NCBI GenBank assembly: GCA_949752745.1
Contig: OX457026.1
Coordinates: 29,016,116-29,080,115 of the forward strand
DNA from: Protula sp. h YS-2021
Lineage: Eukaryota; Annelida; Polychaeta; Sabellida; Serpulidae
DNA: 64,000 bases
Reading direction: 5' to 3'
The notes beneath the pieces were generated by a model. That model had not been told where the DNA came from. It worked only from the letters and a program-made list of their open reading frames with translations, and did not search any database. The translations under genes were made by a program, and so were the position numbers. This document shows positions 21,960-52,209 of the stretch, one piece after another (the first letter of the stretch is position 1; the number at the start of each line of letters is the position of its first letter).

Positions 21960-24900
21960 TGAGAAGCACGAAAAATTCGTTCCACAAATCCTTCCAAAGT
22001 ACTTTTAATAGCTATGCTGCCCTATGCCACCAAACGTTTGCTTTCACAGCTGGGATCAAAATCCGAGACATTCTTCTTTAGTTCTAAAGTGTTATTTTCT
22101 TTTATTCAGGACGGAAGAAATAAAATGAACAACACGCGCCTCAACACAATCAGTTAGAACGACAGTGTTCCATATTCTTCAATAAGATCCTGTCACATTT
22201 TTAAATCTTATTTACGATGTCATAGATTGACGTGACGCTCATACATACTTGCAGACTCCACATGGATCACGTGACAAGTTGTGGGCTTCTTAAAACTGGG
22301 TATTTCTAGTAACTGGAGCTAAGTTTCGATTCTCATTTTGTCTTTGCAAATAATCTCTATAATGATTCTAATGCAGTATTTGTAAAAAGCTGATCATCTC
22401 TTTGCTTCCTTTCCTGTCAAGATCCATAACAAATTAGGGCTGTTTCTGTGTGAAAGATTCAACGACGGGTTTTAGCTGTCCCAAAACAGACACAACTGTA
22501 GTCTAGTTCTTGTGCTACGTGTGGCTCAGTGTTGTGACATTCTATATTCATCAATGTGATCTCCGCTACTTAGAATTTTCGAATGATTTACTTTACATAA
22601 TTTTTAAGCTGAAGCGTTTATTCGTAGTAATAGTGTATGTCTCATAAATTTTACAACTACATTGTTTGCCGTTCTGCAATGGATCTGGAGAATCCTCTAC
22701 CGTTGCTTTATTATCTATGAAATTTAGGTTGGGTAGTCTGTATGTTCTGCGCTTTAGACTAAATCCATCAAAATTGAATAGAATGGCTACGAGCGCAAAC
22801 GGAATAATTATCTTAGTTTTTTTATCTTCCTGCATAACATTTCACGATTTGGTTTTCATGGTGCTTCTTACTTTTTGGAGAACGCAATTGCTTACATAAC
22901 TGAGATATTAGTGAAATGAGAATGGTGCACTGCAATTTTTTTCCATGAAAGGGTGACATAGCAAGACAACACAACAAAATATCACAAAAGAAATAATTTT
23001 GGGTTTGACATTGATTAGGTATGACAACAAGCATTATGTTTTGAACATATGCAGCTGTAACAACATTTATCAATAAAGTAATTCAGCAACGAATTACTTA
23101 TTAAGTACAACAATACTCTGCCAGCATGAATCAAAATAGTGAAGCAAAATAGTTGCGCGTACTCTTCTTATTTTACTAGCATATACCTCAGGTAGGAAGG
23201 TAAAATATGTGCCATTTGTACGAAAGTCAGATTGCACAAGTACAATTTCAAACGTGGTATTTTTGGAGTGTTGTGATTCCAGGTACACCAGTTTAGATAT
23301 GTCCTTAAGTATCTCTATGATTAGATAAGAAAATATTTTTAACTCGGGATACTGTGCTCACCGTAATGTGTTAATGCCGTGTTTATTTTCATCCATTTTA
23401 TACCCAGAGATTTATCTTTAAATATTTCCGAACTGAACGGAGGATAATAGAGATCTACAAGTGTTGGTAGACAAGTGTAGCAAAAACAGCAGAAAATGGC
23501 TGATGCCCTTGTTCAAATGCTGTAACACAAGTGGAGTATTGATTGACCCTACTACGCCAGAATAGTGATCTATTGTCAGTAACTTTGAGATTCGGCATTT
23601 ACCTAAAGCCCATTCTTTCATTCAATTAACTTTAAAAATTTTTTTACTGGACAAAAACATGACAACTATTAGTTCTATTTATAACACTGTGGGGATAGTA
23701 CAGAAACCAAAGTTGAAACTTTACTTTTTTCAGTAAGAGCTAGAAGCAATTTCAAAATCAAAATCAAAAGCAGAAAGTTGTGTTACGGACGTCTAATGAA
23801 TGTTTATTTATCCCGGCGCCACCTTGCAAATTTACAACTCCATCTCAAATTATGGGTGAAAGTCAATGTTATTCTAGTGTAAAACGAGCAGTGCTCAGGC
23901 AAGTATTTGCAACAAATAAAATTCATAGTAATTAACCGGGTGTGCTAGCTATCTTTCATATAAGATATTATTTGAGCAACACTATGGTATGTAACTGTCT
24001 GGGAAGATATTTCAATCTTGTTACTTTGTAGGTAAATGATTGCTAGCATCTACACATTTCTGCCGAAATAGTTACAGTTCTAACTGTTAGTCATAAGTAA
24101 GTCGCAAGCAAATAAACCTCGGTGTACAGTGTCTTTTATAAACGGTTTTCAATTTTGCGTAGCTGTCACACAAGGCTTGTTTATGTTTTTATTGAATGTA
24201 TTCTTTTTGGTTGAAATTTTTTTTTTATCGAATATCCACTATTATCTGAATCATTCAAATAATTCGCTAAAATTATTGTTACGCAACCCAACACATGGTT
24301 AACATAATGATATGGGTGATGTGCATATTTCTTTTCATGGAAACGAAGAAAAGCTTATATCGGGTTATGTGAACCGATCTATTGTGGTTGTAATCATTGT
24401 ATACCCAGAGATATACCATTTAGTATTCCCCACATGTGCGTGAAGGTCAGAATGACATATAAAGCCAGCAGGCGGGTCTGGAAAAATAATCTCCAGATGA
24501 TAGATTGGCCTCTTTCCGCAGGTACTCTAACACACAAGAGCTGCGCTGTTTTACCTCATGAGTTTTAATTTTCTTTTTTTCTAGAAATAAACAAAAAGTA
24601 GTTGCAGGGCTAAAAATGCCGTATTTCTAAGGGAAGAGTTATTTTATGAAACTTCTTAGCGTTTCACCTGTCCATTTAAAACCAGATGCAAACAGTCAGA
24701 AAACATCAAGTGAACAGTGCTCAAAGTTTTGCTGTGTTCTGAAAGCCACAGACATATTCATATTTTTTAAATTATTCTTTACAGTAATCCCCCTCAAAAT
24801 GAAAGAACTTGAGTCATTTTAGGAAATAACACAGTATGTTTAATGAATATTTGTACACCTGTCTGTGTACCTGAACATTTGTGTGGGCTGGCAAATAAAT

Positions 24901-25540
24901 ACACCAGTCAAAGAATATTTTGTTTTTTAACATAAGGCACAGCATGATGGCGTAATTGCAATTGCAGAACAAGGGAAAGGTGTACTGTAGTTGATACCAT
25001 TACTTGCATATTAGAACGCTTTTGTAATTCTAACATAGTGAACATAAAACTTTATCTTTATAATTCAAAGTTTCCGACATTTAGTATTGACCTAATCACA
25101 AAGTCATTGGCTTGTAAGCGGCATAAAGTCTCTGCTTATTTAATACCCAAGATCGTGTGTGTTCTTGTCATAATAACAATAGACCAATTGGTGTGCTTTG
25201 TAAATCGATTCGATCATGGATGGAATGCAAGTACTTTTATTTCTCTTGGAAATAATTTTTTCAGTTACATATACGTGAAAATACTGTAGAATAATACACA
25301 ATCGCATATGCATGCAGACATTATGACAACAATCTCTGTTTTTTGAACAAGCATTGAGCAATATTTAAACATTCCTAAAATTGTGAAATCGAACATAATA
25401 ATTATAGTAATCAATATAATTTGAAGTATGCATTCCTCATTCGAACATTATTTTGTCCAACTTAACGTTACTGAAAGTTGAAATATCTTAACCTAAATTA
25501 AGCAATTATTTGAGTTAGTGATGGCATTTAAAATTGATTT
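21960..25540. other. Remaining arm 2 flank; no supported gene
   Basis: AT-rich sequence collinear with arm 1 from about 22890. Short frames have no motif and are not preserved between the arms. I see no RNA gene or transposon end here. Confidence 0.5.
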
Positions 25541-25753
25541 CCGGTCTTAGGTCTTAGGACGAATTTTAGATATCGTTAATGATTTGGAGTTGAAAAAAGG
25601 AGGGAGCAACACATGTCTAGTTCTGAGTATGGCTTTTGAGCAAGTTAATGAATACAGATAAAGGTACTGCACGCTATACATTGGCACAGAGAATGCAGAG
25701 CAGAACACTCAAAGAGTATTTCTTCTGCATATCCAAGAAATAATGCGAATAAG

Positions 25754-25777
25754 GTCCCGTGGCCGAGTGGTTAAGTT
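25754..25777 (+). other. tRNA 5'-half-like fragment (A-box)
   Basis: 'ggtcccgtggccgagtggtt' followed by 'aag' matches the start and D-arm of a tRNA-Ser/Leu, including a perfect A-box-like TGGCCGAGTGG. It runs straight into a T-run with no anticodon or T-arm. It is therefore a tRNA or SINE-head fragment, not a gene. Confidence 0.5.
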
Positions 25778-26099
25778 TTTTTTTAGCATGCTATGCAATA
25801 GAAAAGTGTTTTTGTAGATTCCAGATATCTCTTGTGAATACATAAAAACGTATGAAGGTTTAGTTTGAAACAGCTTTTTGTATTAGTAGAAGCTGATTTT
25901 AGATATATAGCCTTGATAAACTTCACTCTGATTCATTCCTTGTTACACATTCCAGGTCCTACTATATTGTGCGTAAGTAACTGAAATGCAATTGCATAAT
26001 TGTATATAACAGCGTCTTTATGGGTGACTGTCAAAGATACACAGATCTTTAAATAATATTGGCATTAAAATGGCATACACTAGAATAAGATTGATCCGG

Positions 26100-26240
26100 T
26101 ATTAAAACCACCCCAGAAATATGGCCAGTCTTCTCAAACCCGTTCTATTTAATCACGTTATAGAATAAGACCACTCTATAATCAAGACCACTTTTGGCCC
26201 GTCCCAAAGGTGATCTTATTGTCACAATTCTGGTGTATTT
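26100..26240 (+). repeat. GACCAC/GGTCCC-type interspersed repeat fragment
   Basis: Blocks such as 'gaccactctataatcaagac', 'cacttttggcccgtcccaaa' and 'ggtgatcttattgtcacaat' resemble the repeat at 8660-9345 in style and block order. It is non-coding and lies about 310 bp beyond the stop of receptor gene A. Confidence 0.4.
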
Positions 26241-26548
26241 ATTCCTGTATTTTCTCTGCTTTCCTTGCCAATTTTTCAACGTTTACCCATTTAACTTTTC
26301 ATGTAACTTTTGACATTTGGCAGCAAATACAAAAAAGGAAAGAAATCAGGCCTAAACTAAATATTTACCTTTCAAAATAAATATACTGGATACCTTAAAT
26401 ACAATTTTTGACATGTAACAATTACGTCAAATTCGGCAATAAATGTGAAAATGGTATTCGTGAATTACAGTAAAGTAGCTTAATTTTATATTACGTTATA
26501 AGTTTTCAGTTAGATAACGTCAGTTCTTGCTGGAAAAGTACAAAATAG

Positions 26549-45949
<19,401 letters not shown>

Positions 45950-46889
45950 GTATTTTACCATACTGATACATAGTCGCATTTACGTCAGGTTACTTAATTG
46001 ATACTTTGTGATATTTCTATATTGACCTAAAAGTAAAATTATCTTCTGTAAGCTTAATCCATGCTGTTGCAGAAATGGCCTGCGAAGAAGAGCTTGAGAA
46101 CTGAGGGGAAGATCCTCTCTCGTACACATCCCTCTATTTATGCCTCGGCATTATATCGTATGGAGTACGACACTGACAAGTCAAGGGTTCAACAGAGCTT
46201 TTAATAGCCTTGCTATACTGTGAATACAGTGTCCTTATCATCAGATATAATATTTAATACGATTTTATACAGCCTAAAACATTTATGCGCTGTTATGTCA
46301 AAACCAATCATTGCTTAAACAGAAATGCTTCATTATTGTTAAAGTTTGTATATTCATTTTTATACAAAATCAAATTTTAAGAAACAGTTCCAAAATGAAT
46401 CAACACGTTTGCCAGTGTTATACATTACTTTGAATAACAAGTCAAACAGCAAAAGTAGGACTGAATTTTAAAAGGGTTTAATGTGCTGATTAATGTCAGA
46501 TTAAACTCTTATCAGGATTATTATTTTATCAGGATCGCACAATCTGTTGCTTTGTGTTTGACCATTTTCTGAACGAAAGCAAACTTAATTCATTAAAATT
46601 ACCGTTTTTCTGTGCAAAGATGCGATAAACCAAGTAAACAAGAAAACGATATTGATAATTTATAAGGTCAGACATTTTTTCACTCATATCTATAGATATG
46701 CCCCTTAACTTTTTTTTCTAGGAGTTCATTAGGCTATTCTACATTGCTGGATCCTTCTTAATATGAAATGCTTCTTGAAAGATTTATACTTCAGAACAAC
46801 AGAAAGCTTACACTGAAAGAGATTTTTATATGTTCCCTGATCACAGAAGCTTTAACGTAATCTCTTTCAAATAAAGCAAACTCGTAATG

Positions 46890-47470
46890 TACGTAATGTA
46901 CGAACCGTTCGCTTACCGAAAAGCACACTTTTTATTGAAAATAAGCAGTTGGGAGTGTCATCCCAATCATTTCGTGCCCAAATCATTACGCTGTCAGCAT
47001 CACAGTGATAGCTCTGGCTGTCATAAACGGAGAGGTAACGTTCACCGATGCGTCTCCATACGCGTTGGTACTCATCGCACTGTAAAGCTGGAACGCTTGT
47101 TTCAACGCCCATGCCGTTCGAGTGAATGCGGCAAGCCAAGTTTCGTATGCGGTTAGATAACGAAAAATGTATTTATCATTTCTATATACGACTACTTCTG
47201 CACTTGTAGGGCTATTGTGTCCTTCCGGGTTATCTTCCCTGTGGTCACTGTTGCACTATAAAAGTGATTAAGCAGGGTACTTATCCGGATACGCCGATCG
47301 TAACGGTGCGTAGTAACCGTAAGCATGACCGCTTCGAAATCTGTCTTGGGCTTGACCTGTGTCGTGATAAAGCCTCCACAGCCTGTAAACAGCGCTTTTA
47401 CTGCCAGAATGCATTGAAGCTCCGATATGTAACATACCTATGGACTGGTTGCGACAGTTTTGTAAAAGTC
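46890..47470 (-). pseudogene. Tc1/mariner-type transposase remnant
   Basis: Minus-strand pieces follow the order of a Tc1-like transposase. Near 47400 is AVYRLWRLYHDTGQAQDRFR (HTH region, usually ...R-x-R-S-G-R-P-R). Then in another frame is RIRISTLLNHFYSATVT, and at 47060-46960 is VWRRIGERYLSVYD then DADSVMIWA (usually GGGSVMVWG). Two or more frameshifts and stops separate them and the catalytic aspartates after this point are not visible. A dead copy between the two receptor genes. Confidence 0.7.
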
Positions 47471-47805
47471 ATGGCATCTTGACTTGCGCTTGCTGTCACG
47501 GGACCACTTTCTTTACAAGTGTAATTAAATGCTGGCTACGCATAGGAAAGATGAAAAGAAAAACAATTCAAAGGACAGGAAGACATATCGATTAATGTGC
47601 CACTGTCTCCTCGGCTACGTGTACATTATGTTACAATAACATGTTAGAGGTCGAGCTGGGGGGCACTTTGTGGTATATGTGCTACTATGCGTATCCAAAT
47701 GAAAGGTAGATATGGGGTTGGGCACATTTCTCTCGGTTTCCTATAAGTGGGGGGATGGGTTGAGAAGCTACAGTCTCAATTTAACAAAAGGAGGAACCGA
47801 AATTG

Positions 47806-48374
47806 TAGAGTAAGGTGGGGCAAGACGCCCATGCGGGGTTAAAGGCCAACTCAACGTTATTTTGGAATGTGTTACTTTTTTTACTCAATATCAAAACTGA
47901 TCGAAGCGCCACATGACGAAAGCACATGTAATCTAAATAAAACCACAACTGTGGTTGCAAGCAAAGACATTATTTAATTTTAGGGGATCAATTTCATAAG
48001 AATCAGAATTTTTTGGGAAGCCATAGAAGTTTTTATAGGTTACAGATTTTTTGGATAATATCATGAAATTAATAAGTGGCTTTGCTGTTTCTAAAAACAT
48101 AACAGAGTGTAACCGATGATAGGCGATAGTAACATTTTGAGATGATATTCACATTGTACCCTTCGGGGGGGGGGGGGGCACCCGTGGGCCTTTTGCCCAA
48201 TTTTTTTTCAGTTTTTTTCATGAAAAATAAAAGGTTTTAATAACTGATTCACTATTCTAGAGGTAGGGGGATTTGAGGTTGAACACCAACCAAAAGATAA
48301 GGAACATATCTCAACTCAATAAAATTTTATAGGAAATCGCGCTTAAGGGGGGTCTCTTGCTCCACCTTACTCTA
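47806..48374. mobile_element. TA-flanked MITE with about 22-bp terminal inverted repeats
   Basis: The left end 'tagagtaaggtggggcaaga' and the reverse complement of the right end ('tagagtaaggtggagcaaga') differ by one base over 20. TA at both ends fits the target-site duplication of Tc1/mariner-type elements. The 569-bp interior has no ORF and contains a run of fourteen G near 48165. The Tc1-like remnant 340 bp away may be of a related but not necessarily the same family. Confidence 0.85.
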
Positions 48375-48379
48375 TACAC

Positions 48380-50300
48380 ACACTTCTCAATGTAACAATG
48401 TAAGTATCTGTTTAGTTTTCTTCCTATGTTTAGAGTAACGTCTGTTTTGTTGGTGCTCTTTTACCCAAAAGTATGTGATTTTTACTGTTTCTTTTTAAAC
48501 TAAATTTGTGTTTAAGGGCCAAAAAGTGCACCTCGTTTTAGTTTCGGTAAGAAATGAATTTTCAAACTTCAATTCAAGTTTAGGTGTAACTTTAAAAGGT
48601 AAATGTAGTGGTACTCCGTGTGTTTTGTGCAAGTATTAAATGTTAAAAGTTGACAAATAATAATTACCTTTGAATTTACAGCATTTTATCGAAGGATATT
48701 TATGCATTTGGTGATAACTTCCAGAAACGGAACATAGACAATATAATTTCTTGAAACACAGAATAGGGGCAAAAGTCATTGAAAAACTTAATGGCTAACA
48801 AATAAGCACCTGCTTATTTACTTTAAAACAGTGCAACTGAGCAGAGCTATGACATATTCGCAGGTATGAGTAAGCAAATGATTGACAATAACGTCTCTAG
48901 TGGCTACCCGCACCAAATTCCAGTTTTCCTAAAACATACTCTAAAAGTATCGAATTAAAAAAAAAAACGGCATGCTTGCAGTCTCTTTTGTGATAATACT
49001 GCAGGTATCACAGCGGTATATCGAATTCGAATCGATTTGGAACCATACCAAACTGGGACCGGCAATATTAAACCGGAATACCAGTTCTACAGTATTCTGG
49101 ATGCGATTTAGACTACAAAGTACAGGTACCCAGTAACAATGAAACAATGGAAGTACTGAAACTAATCCGACATCCGAGAAGATTTTTTGTTATCCCAAAG
49201 TATCATTGTTTGCTACTATAGTAATTTTTTCAACAAGACTCATAATATGCTTTTATTATTCATTTGATACTAGTATTTAAATCTCTCGAATTTTGTAACC
49301 CTAAAAATCTACTGTCCGGTTTATTATGTTTGCTTTATGTTTCGTTCTAAACATGTGCCCATCTTGATTCAATAGACAAAGTAAAACACTTTGACTGCCC
49401 TCCACATCCCCTACTGAATTATTGACTTCCACTTAAATTTAGGGGTAATACTCCAACATCTACATTCCAAAGAAAGCAAAGGATACAAAGCTAAAGTAAC
49501 TTACAGACTCTATCTTGAAGTGTTGCCGAATAATTTTACTTTGATTGAAATATTTTGTTTCAATAACATCAAGTAACAAATATTTTATATTTAATATGTT
49601 TTCTTCTGCCTCGACGTTTCAAACAAACATCTTCTAGCTTGGAATGCGTTTCAAATCGTCACCGGTGACCCAAATCGTTATGTCATTAATTAGTTCAAAA
49701 CACTGCCGTCATTTTCGGTATGCAGGTGCTCTGACATGCGTTAATAGCAACCAAAATTCCGTACAGTTTTTCTTTGTAGATTCTCCAAAATGCACCCAGT
49801 TCAGGGTATATATTGGGCACCAGATTGTTAAAAGTTCACCATCAGTACCACTGCAGTTCAATGCAGGACCTTCACATTTAAAGATGTTTTCTATTGCAGT
49901 TTTCTGCAGTCGACTTCGAAACAAACTGCAGGAGGACTACAGAAAGCTAAGGTATTTCCGTAATGAACTTCAACAGCTATACTGTGATCAAAAATATGAT
50001 TTAAAGTTTACACTTTGATGTAAAATTCGGTACAATCAACATTCAGGTATTTTTATAGATAAGATAAGGATAATTAAAATTACGCTGCGGAAAAAATAGA
50101 TCAGTTGTTTCATCTTTTATCCTGTGCAGGTCTTGTCAGGGTCAAGGTCGGATTAAGTTAATCGTCGATAGGGATTTACGTTGTGGTAATTTATAGGAAG
50201 TTTCATCAAAATCAACGTGGCAATACAGAAGTTTTCTGCCACAAAACCGCATCAGCTGTTCAACCTTTTTTATGTCTGGTACATTGAAGTTTATGTCAAG
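48380..50300. other. Intergenic stretch without a supported gene
   Basis: A 124-codon plus frame at 49644-50018 is the longest frame. It has no recognisable motif, no homologue in the window and no splice context that I can argue for. I leave it unannotated. Confidence 0.45.
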
Positions 50301-50307
50301 CTCACCG

Positions 50308-50620
50308 AAATTTTTAATAAGCACTGGATAATTCTACATATTCTACATTCCTGCAAAATCGGCAAAGGCTGTCAAAAATTATACTTCCAGCCAAGTTAGA
50401 GTAACCGCCAGAATTTTTACTAAGCGCTGGATAATTCTACATATTCTATATTCCTAAGAATCGCAAAGGCTGTCAAAAATTACACTTCCAGCCAAGTTAG
50501 AGTGACCAACAAAATTTATAATAAACGCCGGATAATTCTATATACTCTATATTCTTGCAAAATAGGCAAAGGCTGTCAAAAATTATACTTCCAGCCAAGT
50601 TAGAGTGACCAGCAACAGAC
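50308..50620 (+). repeat. Three-copy tandem repeat, about 102 bp unit
   Basis: 'ggataattctacatattcta' recurs at about 50326, 50428 and 50530. Each copy is followed by 'ggcaaaggctgtcaaaaatt' or a close variant and 'acttccagccaagttagagt'. The block ends with 'ggttggacggacacaccgac'. Copies are similar but not identical. Confidence 0.9.
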
Positions 50621-50639
50621 GGTTGGACGGACACACCGA

Positions 50640-51930
50640 CAAAATTAATATGCTCCTGCTATGTGGCAAAGACTTGAAAAAGAGACTTATTTGCTTATGA
50701 TTGCTTAAACAAACCCAAATATTAGTTATTAAAATTAACAAAATAAAAACACTTTTTAAATTGTAAGGTTTTTAATAGTGCGCATAAAACATTCTGAAGT
50801 TGTAGTAAACCATTACTGTTTGAGAAATATTTATGCTATAAAACACATTATTAAAGAAAAAATAATGTGATAAAAACAGTTATGCATTGTATTTAAAAGT
50901 AATGATTCACCAGATCAAAAGTCAAAATGCAGAAATAAAAACAAAATGTAGAAATAGCATAGGTGGATTAAATAAAAACAAAACCGTAGAAACGAAGCCC
51001 AAAAACTGCGCATGTACATTCGTGTTAAGATAGCCTGTGAAAGAAATTCACAGTGGTGATGTCAGTGATCTGTCATAAGTATACAAATTCAATAAAAAGA
51101 ACATAATGCCTATAGTCTATTGCTGTTACGAGGGGAAATGTCCACTTTTTCGTTATCAGATGTGACGCCGCCTGTTTGTTACATAGCAACTTTTGTCAGG
51201 TTTAAATTAAAGGGATTTCACCACAAGGCATTCACGTTGGCAACCAAAATTTTGTACGCGGTTAGGTTCGTGTTATGCTTACAATATTTAAGATATATGG
51301 ACAAAGAACAATAAAACTGAATGACAACAGTATTTATAAAAAATATTTTTATAATATTTCAAAAAGTGTTTATTGAAATAATTGACACAATAAAAGCAGT
51401 CAGAATGACAAGAATTACGGCAATTAAGTAAAGTGTTTAAGTAAAGCAAACATGCATATTTAATTTAACATTAAGATCAACATTTAAAGTCTTAATTTCT
51501 AAAAGAAATATTGAAATAAGATTTAAGATGTGTGTAGCTCAAAAATCCTCTCAGGGTTCAGTTTGAGTCTGAGAATTAAAAGCTAAATGTCTTATGGCAA
51601 TAATAAATTTCTCTTTCAGCTTTGCAAGAACAATTCCTTTGTTTTTCTCTGGCGTCATTTCCTTCACCATTGATCCACTTCCGGCAACCAAGACATCATG
51701 CCGTGGCCAAACAATGAAACCAATAATAAAGCATGAAAAGGAAACCACACTACTGCTTTAGTTTATTATTAAATTGCATGTTGAAATTATCAATTGAAAC
51801 ATTGTCCTGTATACAAGAATTCACTTACTGACAAATAGGCAATCTGTGTCCGTATCAGCAAAAATAAATTATTTACTTTCAGTTCTTTTTTTTTTTATAA
51901 AATTAACTCCCAAAATGATGCAGTGGCCCT
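50640..51930. other. 3' flank of receptor gene B; no further gene seen
   Basis: AT-rich sequence. On the minus strand an AATAAA (plus-strand tttatt at 51762-51767) lies about 170 bp after the gene B stop and is a candidate polyadenylation signal. The 65-codon minus frame at 51551-51748 overlaps the expected 3' UTR and has no motif. Confidence 0.45.
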
Positions 51931-51933
51931 TAA

Positions 51934-52209
51934 TTATGCTGATCTAGGAAGAGGAAAGAACACAATAGCGGCCACAATATTAGCTGCTATAAAGAATGTA
52001 AACAAGCATCGATCAAGTATGAACGCAATCATTTTCCACTGTTGGCATGCACTTGGACTGGCTTTGTTGTCGTCCGAATTTGATTTTGATTTATCCTGTG
52101 CACAGTCTTTTGTAGATGGAAGAATGAGCTCTTGGGCTGACTGCACATTGTAGAGAGAAAGCACTCGGTCCGACAAGCAGAACAGCCTTGCCAAAAACCG
52201 AAAGAAGAA
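51934..52209 (-). CDS. Gene B exon 8: cytoplasmic loop, TM4, stop
   Basis: 276 bp. Acceptor ...tcatattccag, phase 0. Codes FFFRFLARLFCLSDRVLSLY, a polar linker rich in Ser, Lys and Asp (DKSKSNSDDNK), then QQWKMIAFILDR and TM4 (LFTFFIAANIVAAIVFFPL), stop TAA. Confidence 0.88.
   Translation of the reverse strand, partial: FFFRFLARLFCLSDRVLSLYNVQSAQELILPSTKDCAQDKSKSNSDDNKASPSACQQWKMIAFILDRCLFTFFIAANIVAAIVFFPLPRSA

Larger units (their letters stand above)
16680..25525. repeat. Tandem segmental duplication, arm 2
   Basis: The second arm has GNAT copy 2 at its start and the same downstream order of matching blocks as arm 1. Between the matches at 18545 and 22900 it is about 3.2 kb longer than arm 1. 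The extra length coincides with transposon sequence: an ACCATTT heptamer repeat, a pearl/HINE-like element split by a LINE, a ~100-bp tandem duplication and a tRNA-like SINE candidate. The last visible match ends at about 25520 (mate 16675), which marks the duplication boundary. Confidence 0.8.

Noticed and set aside
49644..50018. 124-codon plus frame between genes A and B
   Set aside because: No motif, no paralogue, no clear splice signals; length is compatible with chance in 64 kb.
51551..51748. 65-codon minus frame just beyond gene B
   Set aside because: It lies past the gene B stop and candidate polyadenylation signal and has no motif; no mate in gene A.
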